From NCBI RefSeq assembly GCF_002891535.1, contig NZ_PDZR01000012.1, forward strand, positions 1 to 64,000: a stretch of 64,000 bases of DNA, in the 5' to 3' direction. A program made the translations under genes and the position numbers. The notes beneath the pieces were generated by a model, which did no database searches, was not told the DNA's origin, and was given only the letters and a program-made list of their open reading frames with translations. This document shows positions 1 to 8,703 of this stretch, piece after piece. This stretch comes from Methylocella silvestris (GTDB taxonomy: Bacteria; Pseudomonadota; Alphaproteobacteria; Rhizobiales; Beijerinckiaceae). Each line of letters starts with the position of its first letter. Position 1 is the first letter of the stretch.

Positions 1-721
1 ACCCCAGGTTGCCCCCCAGGCCTCGCCCCAACTTCCGCCCCAATTCCCGGCCGAAGCGCCGCCAGCGGCTCCCCTTCCGCCAGCGTCGCCCGCTCCGATG
101 GCGCCCGCGCCGCCGCCGGTTCGCGCGGATGCAACAGACGCGGCGGGCGCACGCTTCGTGCGTCGCTTCGCGGAGGCCGCCGGCCTGCCGCCGGAGGCGA
201 TCGCCAAGCAGGACGCCGACGAATTGGCGAGCGAACTTGGCGCGCTGATGAGGCTCGTCACCGAGGATTTGCGCCAGCTCCTTGGCGCAAGGCTCGAAGT
301 CAAGCGCATGGCGCGGGCGAGCCAGACGACGATTCGCGCCGCCGACAATAATCCGTTGAAATTCTCGCCGACCACCGAGGACGCGCTGCGCCAGTTGTTC
401 GGTCCGCCGACGCGCAGCTATCTGCCCGCAGGCGCCGCGCTGAAACAGGGTTTTGAGGATCTAAAACGCCATCAGCTTCAGTCCGCCTCGGCCATGCAGG
501 GCGCCGTGCAAATGCTGACCGAAGATCTCGATCCGGACAAGATCGAACAGGAGATCGCGCCGGAGAGCGGCTTCATGGGGCTTTTTTCGGCGCGCAAGGG
601 CAAGCTGTGGGACGCCTATGTGGCGCGCTTTAAAGCCAAGACGCACCGCCATGGCGATGGCCTGATCGGGGCCTTCATGCTCTACTTCTCGCAATGCTAT
701 GATCAAACGCACAAACGATAG
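1..721 (+). CDS. tagH: TagH, FHA-family T6SS protein (C-terminal part)
   Basis: The reading frame is open from the left edge, so the true start and the FHA domain lie outside the window. What remains is a Pro/Ala-rich linker followed by the conserved TagH C-terminal domain: a helical core (LGALMRLVTEDLRQLLGAR), the ADNNPLKFSP stretch, and the closing segment with FMGLFSARKGKLWDAYVARF and AFMLYFSQCYD. TagH/Fha proteins are cytoplasmic phosphothreonine readers that act in post-translational switching of T6SS assembly together with a Ser/Thr kinase. It is the first visible gene of a plus-strand T6SS operon, with tssK about 60 bases downstream. A kinase suited to this pathway sits at the far end of the cluster (8704-10554). 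Family assignment is secure; the missing N-terminus cannot be judged. Confidence 0.88.
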   Translation, partial: PQVAPQASPQLPPQFPAEAPPAAPLPPASPAPMAPAPPPVRADATDAAGARFVRRFAEAAGLPPEAIAKQDADELASELGALMRLVTEDLRQLLGARLEVKRMARASQTTIRAADNNPLKFSPTTEDALRQLFGPPTRSYLPAGAALKQGFEDLKRHQLQSASAMQGAVQMLTEDLDPDKIEQEIAPESGFMGLFSARKGKLWDAYVARFKAKTHRHGDGLIGAFMLYFSQCYDQTHKR

Positions 722-783
722 GGTCGCGACGCGGCATAGGTTGAGGCCTCGATCAAGGCTTGGCCGCAGCAAACGGGGTGATG

Positions 784-2121
784 ATGTCCTGGTACAGTAA
801 AGTCCTTTGGTCGGAAGGACTTTTCCTTCGCCCCCACCATCTGCAGCAGGCCGACCGCTACCTCGAACATCTGATCGAGGCGCGAACGCGCAGCGCCACC
901 CCCTATCCCTGGGGGTTTTCGCATCTTGAGATCGACCGCGACCTCGCGCAGCAGAGCAAATTCGCGGTGCGCCGCGCGGCGGGCGTAATGCCGGACGGAA
1001 CGCCCTTCGACATCCCCAACGACAGCCCGGCGCCGCCGCCGCTCGAAGTGCCGGACGGCGCGGCGCAGCAACTGCTCTGGCTGTCGATGCCGACCGCATC
1101 TTCCAATACGCGCGAGGTCGACGCGGCCGAGTCCTCGAGCGCCAGCCGCTTCGTCATCGGCGCCGAGACTTTCATCGATTCCACCTCCTCGCTGCGCATC
1201 GAGGAGGAGATCGACGTCGCCTATCCGCGCCTCGCTTTTGATCTGCGCAAGACAGCCAAGCCCGGCTTTCAGGGGCTCCCCATCGCCCGAATCGTCGAGG
1301 TGCGCGACAAATCGATTGTTTTCGACGAGAAATTCGCCCCGACGGTTTTGGTTTGTTCCGCTCATCCGACGGTCGAGGGCTGGCTCGACCGGGTGATCGG
1401 CTGGATCGACGCCAAGCTTGGCGAGCTCGCCCGCTATGCGGCGGACCCGACGGCCGGCGGCGGGCTGCAAAGCGTGGACTATCTGGTGCTGCAGGTTCTG
1501 AACCGGCACATCACGGTGATGCAGCATCTGCGCGGATCGCGCTACGTCCATCCCGAACGGCTCTATGTCGAACTGATTCGGCTCGCCGGGGAACTTGCGA
1601 CCTTCGCCACCACCGAGCGGCGCGCGCGGCTTTATCCGCTTTATGACCATGACAATCTGGAGGCGAGCTTTTCGCCCGTCCTGCGCGATTTGCAGGATTT
1701 CCTGTCGGCGCGACTGGGGCGCAGGGCGATCCGGCTCGATATCATCGCGCGGGCGGAAAACGCTTTCATCTCGCCGATCCGCGACCGCAGCCTGTTTCGC
1801 AATGCAAGCCTCGTCCTCGAAGTGTCGGCGCGCCGTCCGCTGACCGAGATCCAGTCGAGCTTCCCGCATCTGTTCAAGGTCGGGCCCGGCTCCAAGATGA
1901 ACGAGATCGTGCACGCCCATCTGCCCGGCGTGCCGCTGGTGCATCTGCCGACGCCGCCGCCGCAGATCCGCGCCATCACCGATCATGTCTATTTCTATCT
2001 CGACCGCACCTCGCCGCTGTGGCCGGAATTCTCGACGGCGAGTTCGATCGGCATGCATTTCTCCGGCGATTGGCCCGAGCTCAGCCTCGAGCTCTGGGCC
2101 GTCCTGGAAGACCGGTCATGA
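784..2121 (+). CDS. tssK: TssK, T6SS baseplate subunit
   Basis: 445 residues, the usual TssK length. The N-terminus MSWYSKVLWSEGLFLRPHHL is the family hallmark. TssK is a cytoplasmic trimer that links the baseplate to the membrane complex (TssL/TssM). I chose the ATG at 784 over the adjacent ATG at 781 and a TTG at 760 because a GGGG run sits about five bases before it and the family protein begins MSWY. The C-terminal segment is the receptor-binding-like part of TssK. The gene ends 16 bases before tssL, so the two are co-transcribed. Confidence 0.95.
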   Translation: MSWYSKVLWSEGLFLRPHHLQQADRYLEHLIEARTRSATPYPWGFSHLEIDRDLAQQSKFAVRRAAGVMPDGTPFDIPNDSPAPPPLEVPDGAAQQLLWLSMPTASSNTREVDAAESSSASRFVIGAETFIDSTSSLRIEEEIDVAYPRLAFDLRKTAKPGFQGLPIARIVEVRDKSIVFDEKFAPTVLVCSAHPTVEGWLDRVIGWIDAKLGELARYAADPTAGGGLQSVDYLVLQVLNRHITVMQHLRGSRYVHPERLYVELIRLAGELATFATTERRARLYPLYDHDNLEASFSPVLRDLQDFLSARLGRRAIRLDIIARAENAFISPIRDRSLFRNASLVLEVSARRPLTEIQSSFPHLFKVGPGSKMNEIVHAHLPGVPLVHLPTPPPQIRAITDHVYFYLDRTSPLWPEFSTASSIGMHFSGDWPELSLELWAVLEDRS

Positions 2122-2137
2122 GTAAGGGCCTCGCGCC

Positions 2138-3631
2138 ATGAACGAGAAGGACCCGCCGGACAGCCTCGGGCGGCGCGACAATCGCACGATCATTGTGCCA
2201 AATCCCGGCGGGCGCAGGCCCGAGCCGGCGCGCCCGTCAGCGCCCTATGCGCCGCCGCCTCCGGACGCGCCGCAACCGCCCTATGTCCCGGCGCAACCGG
2301 GCGCGGCGCCGGCCTGGCCGTCGCATCCCTCCCACGGCGCAGACGCGTCGCCCGGCGACGAATGGATCAAGGGACGCGCGGCGGCGGCGCAAGCTCCAGA
2401 TCGGATTGTGCGTGATATTCCGATCGACGATCTGCTTGTGCCCAATGAAAATCCCCTGCTGCGCGCGGCGGGGCCGCTGCTGCTGCTGCTCGGACGCCTC
2501 CGCGTCGCGCAGCTGCAGGCCTCGCCCGCGAGCCTGATGGGGCAGGTGGCGGAGGCGGTCGGCTTCTTCGACAAGGAGATCCGCGCGACAGGCGTCGCGC
2601 CGCAGCAGGCGGAAACCGCCAAATATATTCTCTGCGCCACCGCCGACGACATCGTCCAGAATATCCCGACGGAGGATCGCCACGTCTGGACGCAATATTC
2701 GATGTTGAGCCGCTTCTTCGGCGAGCGCATCGGCGGCGTCCGCTTCTTTTCCGAGCTCGATAAAGCGAAGACCGATCCGCTCAACAATTACGATCTGCTC
2801 GAACTCATCTATGATTGTCTCGCCCTCGGCTTTCAGGGCGTCCACCGCAGCTCGCCGACCGGCGCCGTCAGCCTGCAGCAGATCCAGCGCGATCTTTACG
2901 AGCTTTTGCGCCGGGTGCGCCCGCGCGTCGACCGGGAGCTGTCGCCGCATTGGCGCGGCCAGAGCCTGCCGCGCGGCGTCATGCGCGCGCGCATCCCCTT
3001 CTGGGCAATCGCCAGCCTCGCCGCGCTTTGCCTGTTCGGCCTCTTCATCACCTTGCGCATGCTGCTGACGGGCGCCGCCGACGTTGCCGCGGCGGACCTT
3101 AACGGGCTTATCGGCCGCGGCGACCTGAAGCTGGTGCGGCATAATTTTGCCCCGCCGCCGAAGCCGCCCGAGCCGCCGCCCGGCAAACTGACCCAGCTCC
3201 AGCGCATCAGGCTCGCGCTCGCCCCCGAAATCGCGGCCAAGAAGGTCGACGCCACCCAGACGGCGACGAAGATCAAGATCATCGTCGGCGATCTCGTGCT
3301 GTTTCCGTCAGGGCAGGCCAACGTCAAGCCGCAATTCGAGCCGATCGCCAAGCGCATCGCGCAAACCCTGGAAAAAGAACCGGGCGCGATCACGATCGTC
3401 GGCCATACCGACAATGTGAAGTTGCAGGCGACCTCGCCCTTCGACTCGAACTGGACTTTGTCGATGGCGCGCGCCAAGGCGGTCGCCGCCGTGCTGAAGC
3501 CGGGCCTCAGCGATCCGGCGCGGGTCGAGGTCGACGGCAAGGCCGACGAGCAGCCGATCGCGCCGAACGACACGCCTTTGGGGCGGGCGCAGAACCGCCG
3601 CGTCGAAATCATGCTCGCCCGCTCGGATTGA
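2138..3631 (+). CDS. tssL: TssL with C-terminal OmpA peptidoglycan-binding domain
   Basis: 497 residues. Order of parts: a Pro/Ala-rich cytoplasmic N-terminus (about 1-90), an IcmH/DotU domain (about 95-285), one membrane helix (FWAIASLAALCLFGLFITL, about 288-310), a Pro-rich periplasmic linker, then an OmpA-like domain (about 385-497) with GDLVLFPSGQA, ITIVGHTDN and RAQNRRVEI. TssL anchors the T6SS membrane complex. The fused OmpA domain makes this an evolved TssL that can bind the cell wall directly, so a separate TagL is not needed. Only 16 bases follow tssK and 7 bases precede tssM. The ATG at 2138 has AAGGG upstream. Confidence 0.95.
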   Translation: MNEKDPPDSLGRRDNRTIIVPNPGGRRPEPARPSAPYAPPPPDAPQPPYVPAQPGAAPAWPSHPSHGADASPGDEWIKGRAAAAQAPDRIVRDIPIDDLLVPNENPLLRAAGPLLLLLGRLRVAQLQASPASLMGQVAEAVGFFDKEIRATGVAPQQAETAKYILCATADDIVQNIPTEDRHVWTQYSMLSRFFGERIGGVRFFSELDKAKTDPLNNYDLLELIYDCLALGFQGVHRSSPTGAVSLQQIQRDLYELLRRVRPRVDRELSPHWRGQSLPRGVMRARIPFWAIASLAALCLFGLFITLRMLLTGAADVAAADLNGLIGRGDLKLVRHNFAPPPKPPEPPPGKLTQLQRIRLALAPEIAAKKVDATQTATKIKIIVGDLVLFPSGQANVKPQFEPIAKRIAQTLEKEPGAITIVGHTDNVKLQATSPFDSNWTLSMARAKAVAAVLKPGLSDPARVEVDGKADEQPIAPNDTPLGRAQNRRVEIMLARSD

Positions 3632-3638
3632 ACCCGCG

Positions 3639-6600
3639 ATGAACAAGGAAATCATCCGCATCATCGCTTATGGCGTCGGGCTTTCCTCGATCGCCGCGGT
3701 GGTCTATCTCGCCGGTCCGATGATCGAGATCGGCGGCGTTCGCCCGCTCGAAAATTCGATCGTTCGCGACGTCATCATCGTCGTGCTGGTCGCCGCCGCC
3801 GCCGGGTTGGCCGGCTTTACCTTCTGGCGGCGCAAGAAAAACGCCGCCGCGATCGAAAAAGGGATCGCCGAAAGCAGCGCCCCCGACAGCGACGCCGAAG
3901 TTTTGGGCGAGCGCATGAAGGACGCGCTGGCGACGCTGAAAAACGCCAGCAAGGGAGCGGGCAAGGGCGCTTATCTTTATGAACTGCCCTGGTATCTGCT
4001 GATCGGACCGCCCGGCGCCGGCAAGACCACGGCGCTTGCCAATTCCGGGCTCAAATTCCCGCTGAGCCGCGGCGCGACGCCGGCGGCGGTCGCGGGCGTC
4101 GGCGGCACGCGCTATTGCGACTGGTGGTTCACCGAAGACGCGGTGATGATCGACACGGCGGGGCGCTACACGACGCAGGATTCCGATGCGCGGGCCGATC
4201 AGAAGAGCTGGCTCGCCTTTCTGGATCTCCTGAAGAAGAACCGTCCGCGCCAGCCGATCAATGGCGTCATCGTCGCGATCGCCCTCTCCGACATCATGAC
4301 CGAGACGCAGGCGCAGATCGAGGCGCATGCGCAGGCGATTCGCTCGCGGCTCATCGAGGTCAACAAGCAGCTGAAGGTCGATTTTCCGGTCTATGTGCTG
4401 TTCACCAAGGCCGACCTCATCTCGGGCTTTCGCGAATTTTTCGCCTCCCTGAACGAGACCTCCCGCGCCCAGGTGTGGGGCGCGACCTTCCAGACGGCCG
4501 ACAAGAAGCTCAATCTTGTCGGCGAGGTGCCGACCGAATATGATTCGCTGATCGCGCGACTGAACGAATGGACCACCGACCGGCTGCAGGAAGAGCCGGT
4601 GCCCTCGACGCGGGCCTCGCTGTTCGGATTTCCAGCGCAGGTCGCGGCGCTGAAGAAGCCGGTGTTCAATTTCCTCAATCTGATCTTCGAGCCGACGCGC
4701 TACCACGCCAACGCCACCCTGCGCGGCTTCTATTTCACCTCCGGAACCCAGGAAGGCACGCCGATCGATCAGCTGATCGGCGCGCTCTCACGCAGTTTTG
4801 GCGCGCGCGAAGTCGCGGCCAACGCTTATTCCGGGCGAGGCCAGAGCTATTTTCTGAAGAATCTGGTCGGCAAGCTGATTATCGGCGAGGCCGCCTGGGT
4901 TTCCACCGACCGCGCTGCGGTGTTTCGCGCGCGGCTGATCAAGGGCATTGCGCTCGGCGTGCTGGCGCTTGTTTGCGCCGGCCTCTCGCTCGCCTGGTTC
5001 GGCAGCTACCAGCGCAACAGCGACCTGATCGCCCGCACGCAGGCTGGCGCGGCCGATTTCCGCGTGGTCGCCGGGCCGCTCGCGACGGAGCCCGAAATTT
5101 CCGACCGCGACCTCGCCAAAATCCTGCCGCCGCTCAACAAATTGCGTTTTCTGCCGGCCGGCTATGAAACGAAGGGCGAGGCGCCGCCGCTCGCTGCGAC
5201 TTTCGGCCTCAGCCAGTTCGATCGGCTGCAATCGGCCTCGACCGGCGCCTATGACATGGCGCTCGAGCGGCTGCTGCGTCCGCGTCTGATCTATCGCCTC
5301 GAAGAGCAGATGGAGGCGAACCGCGGCGATCCGAGCTTCCTCTATGAGGCGCTGAAGGTCTATTTGATGCTCGGCGGTCTGCATGCGGTCGACCGCGATC
5401 TCGTCATGAATTATCTGCGCCGCGACTGGACTGATAATCTCTATCCCGGCTCCGCCAATGCGGACGGGCGCCGGCTGCTCGAGGCCCATGTCGCGGCGAT
5501 GCTCGACATGAAGGGCGACATCATCGTCAGCCTCAACGGGCCGCTGGTGTCGGAGGCGCAAAATCTTCTCGCGCGGCTCAGCGTCTCGCAGCAGGCCTAT
5601 GAGCTGCTCCGCTCGCAGGCGGCCAGCTCGGAGATCGTCGATTGGAATGCCGCGCGACAGGGCGGCCCCGATTCGGCGCTGGTGTTCGAAGCGACGCAGG
5701 GCGCCCCGCTCGATTCCATAAAAGTGCCGGCCTTCTACACTTATGCGGGTTTCCGCCGTCTGTTCATCGACCGGCTGTCCGGCATCGGCGAAAAGCTGAA
5801 GAGCGATCGCTGGGTGCTTGGCGCCGCGGGCGAGCAGGCCGCGGTCGAGGACCAGTATAAGAGCCTCAGCGACGATCTGCTGGCGATCTATGGCAAGGAT
5901 TTTATCGGGGCCTGGCAAAGCGCGCTCGGCCGGCTGAAGCTGAAACGCCTGCTCGCCGACAAGCCGAAATATGTGACGCTGGCGGCAGCCTCCGCGCCGA
6001 CTTCGCCCATCAAGCAGCTGATCGTCTCGGTGCGCGACGAGACCGCGCTGATACGCGAGCGGCCGGGATTCGCCAAGAAGGAAGGCGTCGATCCGAACGC
6101 CGCTTTGTTTCAGAACCGCGCCGTTCCGGGCGCCGATATCGAGCAGGCCTTCAAAGCCTATCACGTCCTGGTCGAGGGGGAGGCCGGGCGGGCGCCGGTC
6201 GATCTCATTATCTCGAACCTCGCCGAAATCTACCAAAGCCTGCTGCTGATGGGCAATCCGGCGCAGGCTCCGCTCGCGACCTCGCAGCTACAGACGCAGG
6301 TCGCGGCGTTGCGCGCCAACGCCAACCGGCTGCCGCAGCCCTTCGCCGGCATGTTGCAAACGGCAGGGACCGATATCGACGGCGATCTGACCAATAGTTT
6401 CCGCTCGCAGCTGAACCGCGCGCTGCGCGACACGGTGACCGGCGTTTGCCAGCAGGTGGTCTCGAATCGCTACCCCTTTGCGCGCACCGACCGCGAGGTC
6501 TCGCTGGTCGATTTCGGCCGCCTGTTCGGGCCGCAGGGGATCATCGACAAATTCTTCTCAACCCAGATCCAGCAATATGTCGACATGTCGAAGCCGGTCT

Positions 6601-7184
6601 GGACGTTCCGGCAGGACAATAATGTCGCGCGCGCGCTCGCCTCGTCCGGCGCGACGCTGAAGGAATTTCAGCGCGCGGCGCAGATCCGCGATGTGTTCTT
6701 TGCCACCGGCGGGCTGATGCCGTCGATGACGCTGACGATCACGCCGCCGCCGGCGCCGCTACCCGCTCTGCCTGCTCCGCCGCCGCCCGCTGCGGGCGCG
6801 GCTCAGGCGGCGCCGGCCGCCCCCCCGGCGCCGGCGGCGCCGACGGTGAGCATCAAGATGGACATGAACGGCACGCCGATCATCAGCCCGGCGGGCGCCT
6901 CGGCGCCAGTCGTCGCGCAATGGCCGGGCGCATCGACCAACCGCAGCGCGATCACCGTGACCTCGGATGCGCCGGGCGCGCAGCCCTCGACCATCGAGCG
7001 GCGCGGCCCCTGGTCGCTGTTCCGGCTGATCGAGGCGGGCGCTCCCGTGCCGCACGGCGATTCGATCGTCGTCAGCTACATCGTCGGCGGGCGCGAACTG
7101 CAATACACGTTCAGCGCCGGCTCGACGCAGAATCCGTTCACGCTGCCTGCGCTGCGCGAGTTTCATTGCCCGAGCGATCTTTGA
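3639..7184 (+). CDS. tssM: TssM (IcmF family), T6SS inner-membrane ATPase-like protein
   Basis: 1181 residues, normal for TssM. Two N-terminal membrane helices (about 5-28 and 44-63) precede a cytoplasmic NTPase-like domain with a complete Walker A motif GPPGAGKT (123-130) and DTAGRY as the Walker B region. A third helix (about 437-456) leads to a large periplasmic part that contacts TssJ at the outer membrane. A Pro/Ala-rich insertion lies near residues 1030-1065, before a folded C-terminal domain. The intact Walker A suggests nucleotide binding, which not all TssM proteins keep. Tightly linked to tssL; about 170 bases separate it from tagF. Confidence 0.96.
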   Translation: MNKEIIRIIAYGVGLSSIAAVVYLAGPMIEIGGVRPLENSIVRDVIIVVLVAAAAGLAGFTFWRRKKNAAAIEKGIAESSAPDSDAEVLGERMKDALATLKNASKGAGKGAYLYELPWYLLIGPPGAGKTTALANSGLKFPLSRGATPAAVAGVGGTRYCDWWFTEDAVMIDTAGRYTTQDSDARADQKSWLAFLDLLKKNRPRQPINGVIVAIALSDIMTETQAQIEAHAQAIRSRLIEVNKQLKVDFPVYVLFTKADLISGFREFFASLNETSRAQVWGATFQTADKKLNLVGEVPTEYDSLIARLNEWTTDRLQEEPVPSTRASLFGFPAQVAALKKPVFNFLNLIFEPTRYHANATLRGFYFTSGTQEGTPIDQLIGALSRSFGAREVAANAYSGRGQSYFLKNLVGKLIIGEAAWVSTDRAAVFRARLIKGIALGVLALVCAGLSLAWFGSYQRNSDLIARTQAGAADFRVVAGPLATEPEISDRDLAKILPPLNKLRFLPAGYETKGEAPPLAATFGLSQFDRLQSASTGAYDMALERLLRPRLIYRLEEQMEANRGDPSFLYEALKVYLMLGGLHAVDRDLVMNYLRRDWTDNLYPGSANADGRRLLEAHVAAMLDMKGDIIVSLNGPLVSEAQNLLARLSVSQQAYELLRSQAASSEIVDWNAARQGGPDSALVFEATQGAPLDSIKVPAFYTYAGFRRLFIDRLSGIGEKLKSDRWVLGAAGEQAAVEDQYKSLSDDLLAIYGKDFIGAWQSALGRLKLKRLLADKPKYVTLAAASAPTSPIKQLIVSVRDETALIRERPGFAKKEGVDPNAALFQNRAVPGADIEQAFKAYHVLVEGEAGRAPVDLIISNLAEIYQSLLLMGNPAQAPLATSQLQTQVAALRANANRLPQPFAGMLQTAGTDIDGDLTNSFRSQLNRALRDTVTGVCQQVVSNRYPFARTDREVSLVDFGRLFGPQGIIDKFFSTQIQQYVDMSKPVWTFRQDNNVARALASSGATLKEFQRAAQIRDVFFATGGLMPSMTLTITPPPAPLPALPAPPPPAAGAAQAAPAAPPAPAAPTVSIKMDMNGTPIISPAGASAPVVAQWPGASTNRSAITVTSDAPGAQPSTIERRGPWSLFRLIEAGAPVPHGDSIVVSYIVGGRELQYTFSAGSTQNPFTLPALREFHCPSDL

Positions 7185-7205
7185 GGGGCGTCCGAAAGCG
7201 CGGGT

Positions 7206-7226
7206 CTCCTTAGCCGAAGGAGCCTT
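7206..7226 (+). terminator. Weak hairpin after tssM
   Basis: A 6-bp stem CTCCTT/AAGGAG (7206-7211 with 7217-7222) has a 5-base loop and is followed by CCTTTT. It lies 20 bases after the tssM stop. The stem is short, so it may only attenuate transcription into tagF. Confidence 0.25.
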
Positions 7227-7274
7227 TTCGGGAGAATGGCGTCCCCAAGGATGAGGTAGAGGCGAGCTATTGTC

Positions 7275-7325
7275 GCCCTCGGGGTTCGAGACGGGCTCTC
7301 CGAGCCCTCCTCGCCATCGGGGCTT
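7275..7325. repeat. REP-like palindrome between tssM and tagF
   Basis: A stem GGGCTC-TCC-GAGCCC is flanked on the left by TTCGAGAC and on the right by TCCTCGCCATCGGGGC, so the outer parts also pair imperfectly. The layout (TTCGAGAC, short variable GC stem, TCCTC) matches the common alphaproteobacterial extragenic palindromes. I saw only this copy in the window, so membership of a repeat family is an inference. Confidence 0.45.
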
Positions 7326-7356
7326 TTGACGGAAGCGAAGGCGGAAAGAACAGCCA

Positions 7357-8055
7357 ATGCGCTGCGGCCTCATCGGCAAGATCGCCGCAAAGCCCGACTA
7401 TGTGGCACTCGACGCGCCGGCGCCCCTGCTCGCCGCGATGGAGCCGTGGCTGCACGCGTCAATCGCCTCCAGCCGCTTGATGCTTGGCGAGTCGTGGCAG
7501 GGCGTCTTCCGCGCCGCGCCGATCTGGCGGTTCTGGCTTGGCGCCGAGATCAGCGGCGCGCCCGTCCTTGGCGCTTTGGCGCCCTCGATCGACGCCGGGG
7601 GGCGCTATTTTCCGCTGATCGCTTTCGCCGCCAGCGAGCCCCCCATGGCGATTTTGCCGCCCGAATTCGCCGATCACGACGCCTGGTTCCAAGCCGCCGA
7701 AGCGCTGTTGCTCGCCACGCTCGCGCAGGGCGCGAGCTATGAGGCGGCGGTCGCCGCCGTGGAGCGCCTGCCCGCGCCCGCCTGCGCGCCCGCCGTCGCG
7801 ATCCGGCCGCCGCTGGCCGCGCTCGCCGGGGGCGTCACGGCGCCGCTCGACGACAAGCCGCTGGCGGAGGTGTTTTCCTGGCTTCGCCGCGCCGACTGGG
7901 GCAAATCCTATGGCGCGCGCAGTTTCTGGTGGACGGCTGGCGGCGTCAATTTCCGCCCGCGCGCGCTTGGTTTTTATCATCTGCCCGACCCGTCGCTGTT
8001 TGCCGCCATGCTCACGGGTGAATTTTCTGGCGGCCCCGGCGCCGGGATGGGATAA
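7357..8055 (+). CDS. tagF: TagF, T6SS-associated protein
   Basis: 232 residues. The N-terminus MRCGLIGKIAAKPDYV corresponds to the TagF motif GxxGKxPxxxDFV, and the middle has the family pattern of an Arg/Trp-containing stretch and a GGRYFPLIAF-like segment. In Agrobacterium and Pseudomonas, TagF represses T6SS post-translationally, acting with or against the TagH/PpkA threonine phosphorylation pathway. Both tagH and a kinase are present here, so the full control set is encoded. The ATG at 7357 is preceded by GGCGGAAAG. Confidence 0.88.
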   Translation: MRCGLIGKIAAKPDYVALDAPAPLLAAMEPWLHASIASSRLMLGESWQGVFRAAPIWRFWLGAEISGAPVLGALAPSIDAGGRYFPLIAFAASEPPMAILPPEFADHDAWFQAAEALLLATLAQGASYEAAVAAVERLPAPACAPAVAIRPPLAALAGGVTAPLDDKPLAEVFSWLRRADWGKSYGARSFWWTAGGVNFRPRALGFYHLPDPSLFAAMLTGEFSGGPGAGMG

Positions 8056-8113
8056 GGCGCGTCAGGCCGGCGCGCGTCGCCGCGTCAAAGGTTCAAGAAA
8101 ACACGAGGGATCC

Positions 8114-8563
8114 ATGCTTGTCACACGCCTGTTTCGCGCCGGGCTTACGGCCGCTTATGCTCTTGTCGCCCCAGCGGTCGCCATTGCGCCGCAGCCGGCC
8201 GCCGCGGCCGACGAGACCGTCACCAAGACGGGGCTCCGCCTGATCGACACGCAGCCGGGCGCCGGCGAAACGCCAAAGCCGGGTCAGACGGTGAGCGTGC
8301 ATTACACCGGCTGGCTTTATGCTGACGGCAAGAAGGGAAAGAAATTCGACAGTTCGCTCGACCGCGGCCAGCCCTTCTCCTTCACGATCGGGCAGGGCCA
8401 GGTGATCCAGGGCTGGGACGAGGGCGTCGCCACCATGCGCGTCGGCGGCAAGCGCACATTGATTATTCCGCCGGAGCTCGGTTACGGCTCGCGCGGGGCC
8501 GGCGGCGTCATTCCGCCGAATGCGACGCTGCTTTTCGACGTCGAACTGCTTGGGATCAAATAG
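8114..8563 (+). CDS. FKBP-type peptidyl-prolyl cis-trans isomerase, exported
   Basis: 149 residues: a signal peptide ending near PAAAADE (about residue 36), then one FKBP domain with VHYTGWLYADGKKGKKFDSS, GQVIQGWDEGV and IPPELGYGSRG, all active-site regions intact. The ATG at 8114 is the only start that gives a signal peptide. The enzyme would speed prolyl isomerisation of proteins in the periplasm. It lies 58 bases after tagF and 140 bases before the Ser/Thr kinase, on the same strand inside the T6SS block. Whether it serves the very Pro-rich periplasmic parts of TssL and TssM or is a passenger cannot be told from sequence. Confidence 0.93.
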   Translation: MLVTRLFRAGLTAAYALVAPAVAIAPQPAAAADETVTKTGLRLIDTQPGAGETPKPGQTVSVHYTGWLYADGKKGKKFDSSLDRGQPFSFTIGQGQVIQGWDEGVATMRVGGKRTLIIPPELGYGSRGAGGVIPPNATLLFDVELLGIK

Positions 8564-8703
8564 CGCGGCGCCGCAATTAATGGTTGCGATGCAGGCGGGG
8601 CGATGGGAATCCTGCTGCCGGAGGGGCAAGACGAAGGACCAGACAGGAGAAGGCCAATCGGGGCGAGGCAAAGAGCAGGGCAGTTAGCCGGGGCCGGATC
8701 GAC

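Noticed and set aside
703-2058. 451-codon open frame on the minus strand opposite tssK
   Set aside because: Arg/Asp/His-rich antisense composition typical of shadow frames in GC-rich DNA; tssK on the other strand is certain.
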